From NCBI RefSeq assembly GCF_002024165.1, contig NZ_MWQN01000004.1, positions 1 to 64,000 of the forward strand: DNA of 64,000 nucleotides, read 5' to 3'. Under the pieces are notes generated by a model. It did no database searches and was not told the origin of the DNA. It was given only the letters and a program-made list of their open reading frames with translations. This document shows positions 63,305-64,000 of this stretch, piece after piece. The translations under genes were made by a program, and so were the position numbers. How positions within the stretch are numbered: the stretch's first letter is position 1; each line of letters opens with the position of its first letter. This stretch comes from Embleya scabrispora. Lineage in GTDB: Bacteria > Actinomycetota > Actinomycetes > Streptomycetales > Streptomycetaceae.

Positions 63305-64000
63305 ATGACGACGCCGGTCACGATCATCGGAGCAGGTCTGGGCGGCCTGCTGCTGGCCCGCGTGCTGCATCTGCACGGCATCGCGTCCGAGGTCTACGAG
63401 GCGGAATCGTCTCCGTCGGCGCGCATGCAGGGCGGGCTGCTCGACATACGCGACCACAACGGTCAGCCGGCACTGGAGGTGGCCGGCCTGACCGAGGAGT
63501 TCCGCAAGCTCATCCTGGAGGGGCGGAAGGCGATGCGGCTCCTGGACCGGAAGGGGGACGTTCTGCTCGACGTGCCCGACGACGGCACGGGCGGCAACCC
63601 CGAGGTGCAGCGCGGGGAACTGCGGCAGATGCTGCTCGACTCGCTCCCGGTCGGCACGGTCCGGTGGGGTCACAAGGTCGGCGGCGTCCGCTCCCTCGGC
63701 GCGGGCCGCCACGAAGTGGCCTTCGCCAATGGCGCCATCCTCGTCACGAGCCTGCTGGTCGGCGCGGACGGTGCCTGGTCCCGGGTCCGGCCGCTGCTGT
63801 CCGGCACGACACCGGAGTACACCGGTTTCTCGTTCGTCGAGACCCACCTGTTCGACGGCGACAACCGCCACCCGACCAGCGCGAAGATCGTCGGTGGCGG
63901 AGCGATGATGGTGCTCGAACCGGGCAAGGGGATCGTGGCCCACCGGGAGCGCGGCGGGAATCTGCACACCTGGGTCATGCTCGACAGGCCGCAGAACTGG
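63305..64000 (+). CDS. FAD-dependent monooxygenase, TetX/PHBH-like (3' end outside window)
   Basis: The first 232 residues are present. MTTPVTIIGAGLGGLLLARV carries the GxGxxG FAD site, EVYEAESSPSARMQGGLLDI the acidic end of strand 2, and QRGELRQMLLDSLP the R-G-x-L-R-x-x-L pattern. TSLLVGADGAWSRVRPLLSG is the G-A-D-G-x-x-S-x-V/R motif of aromatic hydroxylases and TetX-type enzymes. It probably hydroxylates an aromatic or polyketide-like substrate with NAD(P)H and oxygen. GGGAGGAT precedes the ATG. Control by the divergent TetR gene is likely. Confidence 0.9.
   Translation, partial: MTTPVTIIGAGLGGLLLARVLHLHGIASEVYEAESSPSARMQGGLLDIRDHNGQPALEVAGLTEEFRKLILEGRKAMRLLDRKGDVLLDVPDDGTGGNPEVQRGELRQMLLDSLPVGTVRWGHKVGGVRSLGAGRHEVAFANGAILVTSLLVGADGAWSRVRPLLSGTTPEYTGFSFVETHLFDGDNRHPTSAKIVGGGAMMVLEPGKGIVAHRERGGNLHTWVMLDRPQNW

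Overview
The window is very GC-rich DNA with GTG and TTG starts next to ATG and the family repertoire of a filamentous actinomycete: XRE regulators with a MmyB-type or DUF5753 domain, a DUF397 protein, TetR, MarR and ROK regulators, a DUF574-type methyltransferase, twin-arginine lipoproteins, a GH6 cellulase and an Imm7 protein. I read it as Streptomyces or a close relative (inference; no rRNA, tRNA or core gene fixes the species). The density of insertion-sequence remnants and broken genes suggests an accessory region such as a chromosome arm.

Layout. 1-3.9 kb: a quinone oxidoreductase divergent from an XRE regulator, then an MFS exporter divergent from a TetR regulator with two operator palindromes between them. 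3.9-14.5 kb: a decayed stretch with BRCT and TPR remnants, a broken ISL3 element, a DUF397 protein with a frameshifted DUF5753 regulator, a broken orphan gene, a frameshifted transposase, a methyltransferase, two orphan genes and an IS110 remnant. 15.0-25.0 kb: a tightly coupled operon of a ROK repressor, an enolase-superfamily sugar-acid dehydratase, a family 5 binding lipoprotein, two permeases, a short-chain dehydrogenase and a fused double ATPase. It looks like import and catabolism of a sugar acid or glycoside. An IS110 remnant plus a probable group II intron end interrupt it between dehydrogenase and ATPase, and an ISL3 fragment cuts off its last gene. 25-31 kb: acyl-CoA ligase and P-loop kinase remnants, an IS5 element, a secreted GH6 cellulase, transposase and regulator remnants, and a small secreted protein.

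32.4-41.2 kb: a quinone oxidoreductase, a broken YhgE-type membrane gene, an alpha/beta hydrolase, an acetoacetate-decarboxylase-like protein with an aldehyde dehydrogenase, a DJ-1/PfpI protein, a broken Old Yellow Enzyme gene and a TetR regulator. Three intergenic regions here share one palindromic motif, so I propose a local TetR regulon for carbonyl or electrophile metabolism. 41.2-50.8 kb: transposase, subtilase, lectin, P450, YcxB-like and sirtuin remnants among intact genes: an AlkZ/YcaQ-type winged-helix protein, a MarR/DUF6790 pair, a saccharopine-dehydrogenase-like/TetR pair and a GNAT acetyltransferase.

50.9-62.2 kb: orphan proteins of 663 and 503 residues, two lipoproteins, an Imm7 protein, an S1-like protein, a DUF1877 protein, a broken DUF6210-like gene and a methyltransferase relic; part of this looks like an immunity-gene patch. 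62.5-64 kb: a TetR regulator divergent from an FAD monooxygenase that runs off the end.

Many genes are split by one- or two-base shifts. Some shifts sit in G or C runs, so real decay and sequencing error cannot be separated from the sequence alone.
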